From: Deltaproteobacteria bacterium
GTDB taxonomy: Bacteria; Desulfobacterota; Syntrophia; Syntrophales; UBA2210
DNA length: 20,600 bases
Direction of reading: 5' to 3'
Assembly: GCA_030603465.1 (NCBI GenBank)
Contig: JAUVXT010000013.1
Location: 1-20,600 of the forward strand
Shown here: positions 19,601-20,600 of the stretch, in pieces
How positions within the stretch are numbered: position 1 is the stretch's first letter
Layout: each line of letters begins with the position of its first letter
Made by a program: the position numbers and the translations under genes
The notes under the pieces: model-generated
Databases searched by the model: none
The model's input: the letters and a program-made list of their open reading frames with translations, nothing else
Told to the model about the DNA's origin: nothing

Positions 19601-20600
19601 AGTCCTTACATTCGCAGGCACAACATGCAAAATATATATTGATTCAGTATTAAAAAACAGTGGTACACGCACAACTAATATAGCTTCAACTGGATTAATA
19701 GTTGGCTGTGACAGTGAAGTTCCTGATATAGTTATTGACGAAGTAAGATTATATGAAGATTATGAATTAACCGCCAGCGAAATAAAAGCTCTCTATTCAC
19801 ATCCATCTGGGGCCAATATCTACAGTTCCGATACTGGTATTCTCCCGGAATTTGATCCGCAGACCTCTACTCCTATCGACATAACGGAACTTGCCCCGGA
19901 CCCTCCAACTATTGACGATACCGATTCCGGCACGGATATTTCAACCACGTCCGGAGGAGGCTCTATATCAACCCTGATAGTCTATCTTTCTGCTCCTGCT
20001 AATGATGTCAGAATAAGAGGATATAGATTAAGATACAGGGTGACGGGGGAGTCTCAATGGCAATACACTCCCGAGATGGAGAATCTTACAATCACAATCC
20101 CGTCTGTAATTGAGGATGTAGAGTATCAGATACAGGCTCAATCAATATCGGTTTTCTCGGTGCCCTCCGTATGGACATCGGTAGGCACCGGGACCCCGGC
20201 AACGCCTCAAATAGTCCCATCACATCCTACAGGGATATCTGCTGAATTAGTAACGGGAGGATCGGCTTATAATTATTGTGCGGTGGCTGTTACTTTCACG
20301 CCCCCGACCGATCCGGTCTTCTCGCATTGCGATGTTTATGCTTCAAATGATGACATAACCTATCATTACGTTGGTCAGAACACTACCGGCTCTTTCACCT
20401 TTTCCGGCCTTGGCTCCATTTATGAAGCTGGCGACACTTGTTATATAAAACTCAGAAGTGTCTCAATCTATCTACTATCAGAGGATATGCCAGCCGCCGA
20501 AGATGATACAGTCGCAATCACGGGTTACATTCGGCTTGCGGCATTCTACGCCGGCCTGAACGACTTCTGGGGTGGGAATGCTGCAATAGGGAATGTGGCG
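16635..20600 (+). CDS. host-specificity / central tail-tip protein (gpJ-like), right end cut off
   Basis: ATG 16635 opens a frame that stays open to the right edge: 1322 residues visible, no stop seen. Residues 1-75 (MSDDRQIIVSPMAFHAPK...) with the hydrophobic Gly/Ala-rich stretch about 78-140 (LLTIAVIVAAGAVSGG) look like the gpI-type assembly part joined to the gpJ body. From about 150, ECPWGAIPSILGRHRVYPPL and LRMLVVWGYGPMRIEDLKLG are gpJ hallmarks, as are RGVQWPVDPTKSYEVGLTRA and LARRGDKV-like text (HLACRRGDKVRVSHDVPLWG). A LamG-like domain interrupts at about 860-1057. Fibronectin-III-like repeats follow (from about 1090). The protein forms the tail-tip hub or fibre and should dictate host recognition. 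Confidence 0.92.
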   Translation, partial: MSDDRQIIVSPMAFHAPKVARVPQGASIREIVASLYPDLFYVIVEVDGVPVPVEKWGITPSIDSHVLVYAPLHGGEGKNPLRTLLTIAVIVAAGAVSGGALSIGFGIGTGGTFLGVGSLSAAFAGAGVMTAGMLLVNALAPIKQPRVSLSGQDYEDSPTYSIGAKANQECPWGAIPSILGRHRVYPPLGAKSYTEIVGSDEYLRMLVVWGYGPMRIEDLKLGETALTSFDDVEIETREGWSTDTDLTLFPGTVTQTTVGVILSSVAGRVVRTAEPNVDELSVDITFPGGLVEFNNSGGRVEETVEVTVEYRELPSGGWVSVPGTRAVSVSGTSLFPSLVTPGTFSVYVSSPEAVISTAAGTGELGGKYRIGQYVVSGGAITSVTNLSPAGVTGLVCSYTLRIKTNYPSITTEDGVAVTGGTAGTKVYNNSSFTDLTTSAIRRGVQWPVDPTKSYEVGLTRATADTDDPQIIDKVYWTYLRSIETEYPISFPEDLAVSAIRIKATDQLNGMISDLNGVVSSYCPVWDDVGEEWGSVEADYEVTSNPAALIRNVLMGNANARARASTQIDNDTLGDFYEFCETNGYEFNMYRDYRASIFETCQDIASVARGSVTIKDGLWSVTADTGDQTLVQHITPRNSWGFNAEKMLYDRPHAFRIKFKNADNGYADDERTIYDDGYNSGNATLFESIEFPGIVDPDLIWKFGRFHIAQARLRPEVYSLYMDFEHLACRRGDKVRVSHDVPLWGSGWGRVKSLTTDGGNITHITLDESVTMEAGKTYACRFRLADGSTLVLPIELDVGETAILELTTPLLIASGPEVGDLAMFGETDSETVELLVHSIKRAGDFTAQIFLVDIGSYGLPSTEHLVGYWALDDGSGSVAVDGSGNGNDGTLTGNPTWDTGIVGGGLLVNAANEKCTKTWDKDWSAMSLSFWVRANSLSGSWQDIITPTGAEAGRLHFRSSDNMFEWYDILDGPSKLSAGIAPTIGTNHHVVLTFAGTTCKIYIDSVLKNSGTRTTNIASTGLIVGCDSEVPDIVIDEVRLYEDYELTASEIKALYSHPSGANIYSSDTGILPEFDPQTSTPIDITELAPDPPTIDDTDSGTDISTTSGGGSISTLIVYLSAPANDVRIRGYRLRYRVTGESQWQYTPEMENLTITIPSVIEDVEYQIQAQSISVFSVPSVWTSVGTGTPATPQIVPSHPTGISAELVTGGSAYNYCAVAVTFTPPTDPVFSHCDVYASNDDITYHYVGQNTTGSFTFSGLGSIYEAGDTCYIKLRSVSIYLLSEDMPAAEDDTVAITGYIRLAAFYAGLNDFWGGNAAIGNVA
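19203..19811 (+). other. LamG-like carbohydrate-binding domain inserted in the tail-tip protein
   Basis: This in-frame segment encodes a concanavalin-A/LamG-like fold: HLVGYWALDDGSGS, then DGSGNGNDGTLTGNPTW, SLSFWVRANSL, HHVVLTFAGTTCKIYID, and the closing IDEVRLYEDYELTASEIKAL. It interrupts the usual gpJ text, which seems to continue as IYSSDTGILPEFDPQTSTP. Base composition drops sharply: 28-35% GC in two sampled 60-base lines (19621-19680, 19321-19380) versus 57% at 19081-19140. Both facts suggest a recent module insertion. Confidence 0.82.

Overview
This window is the head, neck and tail module of a long-tailed (siphovirus-type, HK97-fold) double-stranded DNA phage or prophage. The evidence is a nearly uninterrupted plus-strand run of structural genes, from the small terminase subunit (cut by the left edge) to a tail-tip host-specificity protein (cut by the right edge). 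No integrase, repressor, lysis or replication gene is visible, so free phage and prophage cannot be told apart. Base composition is moderate, most genes have strong AGGAGG-type ribosome binding sites, and many neighbours overlap as ATGA or TAATG. The bacterial host cannot be named from this sequence.

Layout. Positions 2-2752 hold the packaging genes: small terminase, a ParB/Srx-fold protein, a wrecked C5-cytosine methyltransferase and the large terminase. Positions 2763-3498 hold an accessory group: a small helix-turn-helix protein, an HNH endonuclease and a short chimeric ORF that contains a near-perfect 127-bp copy of the portal gene. Positions 3518-4294 hold a minus-strand, moron-like cassette with its own sigma70-type promoter, three tiny genes and a distal GC-rich hairpin. 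Its middle gene, a ribbon-helix-helix regulator, is put out of frame by an 11-bp tandem repeat. Positions 4468-7936 hold a small membrane protein, portal, ClpP-type head protease and major capsid protein. Positions 7982-9495 hold three beta-rich, probably decorating or fibre-like proteins, each preceded by a structured leader. Positions 9495-12324 hold the neck and tail-terminator genes and the tail tube protein. Positions 12321-12889 hold the tail assembly chaperone pair with a textbook -1 frameshift signal. Positions 12889-20600 hold the tape measure protein and tail-tip proteins.

How the genes work together. The terminase cuts and pumps DNA through the portal into a capsid matured by the protease. 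Connector, adaptor, gp10-like and DUF3168 proteins join head to tail. The chaperones and tape measure protein build a tail tube of about 120 nm (estimated from tape length), and the last four genes form the tip that meets the host.

The most noteworthy points are (i) the portal fragment copied in frame into an ORF beside an HNH gene, (ii) the repeat-disrupted ribbon-helix-helix gene, which a change in repeat number could restore, (iii) foreign modules inserted into three otherwise standard virion proteins (head-tail adaptor, tail tube, tail tip), and (iv) a methyltransferase reduced to its two ends but still physically coupled to the terminase gene.
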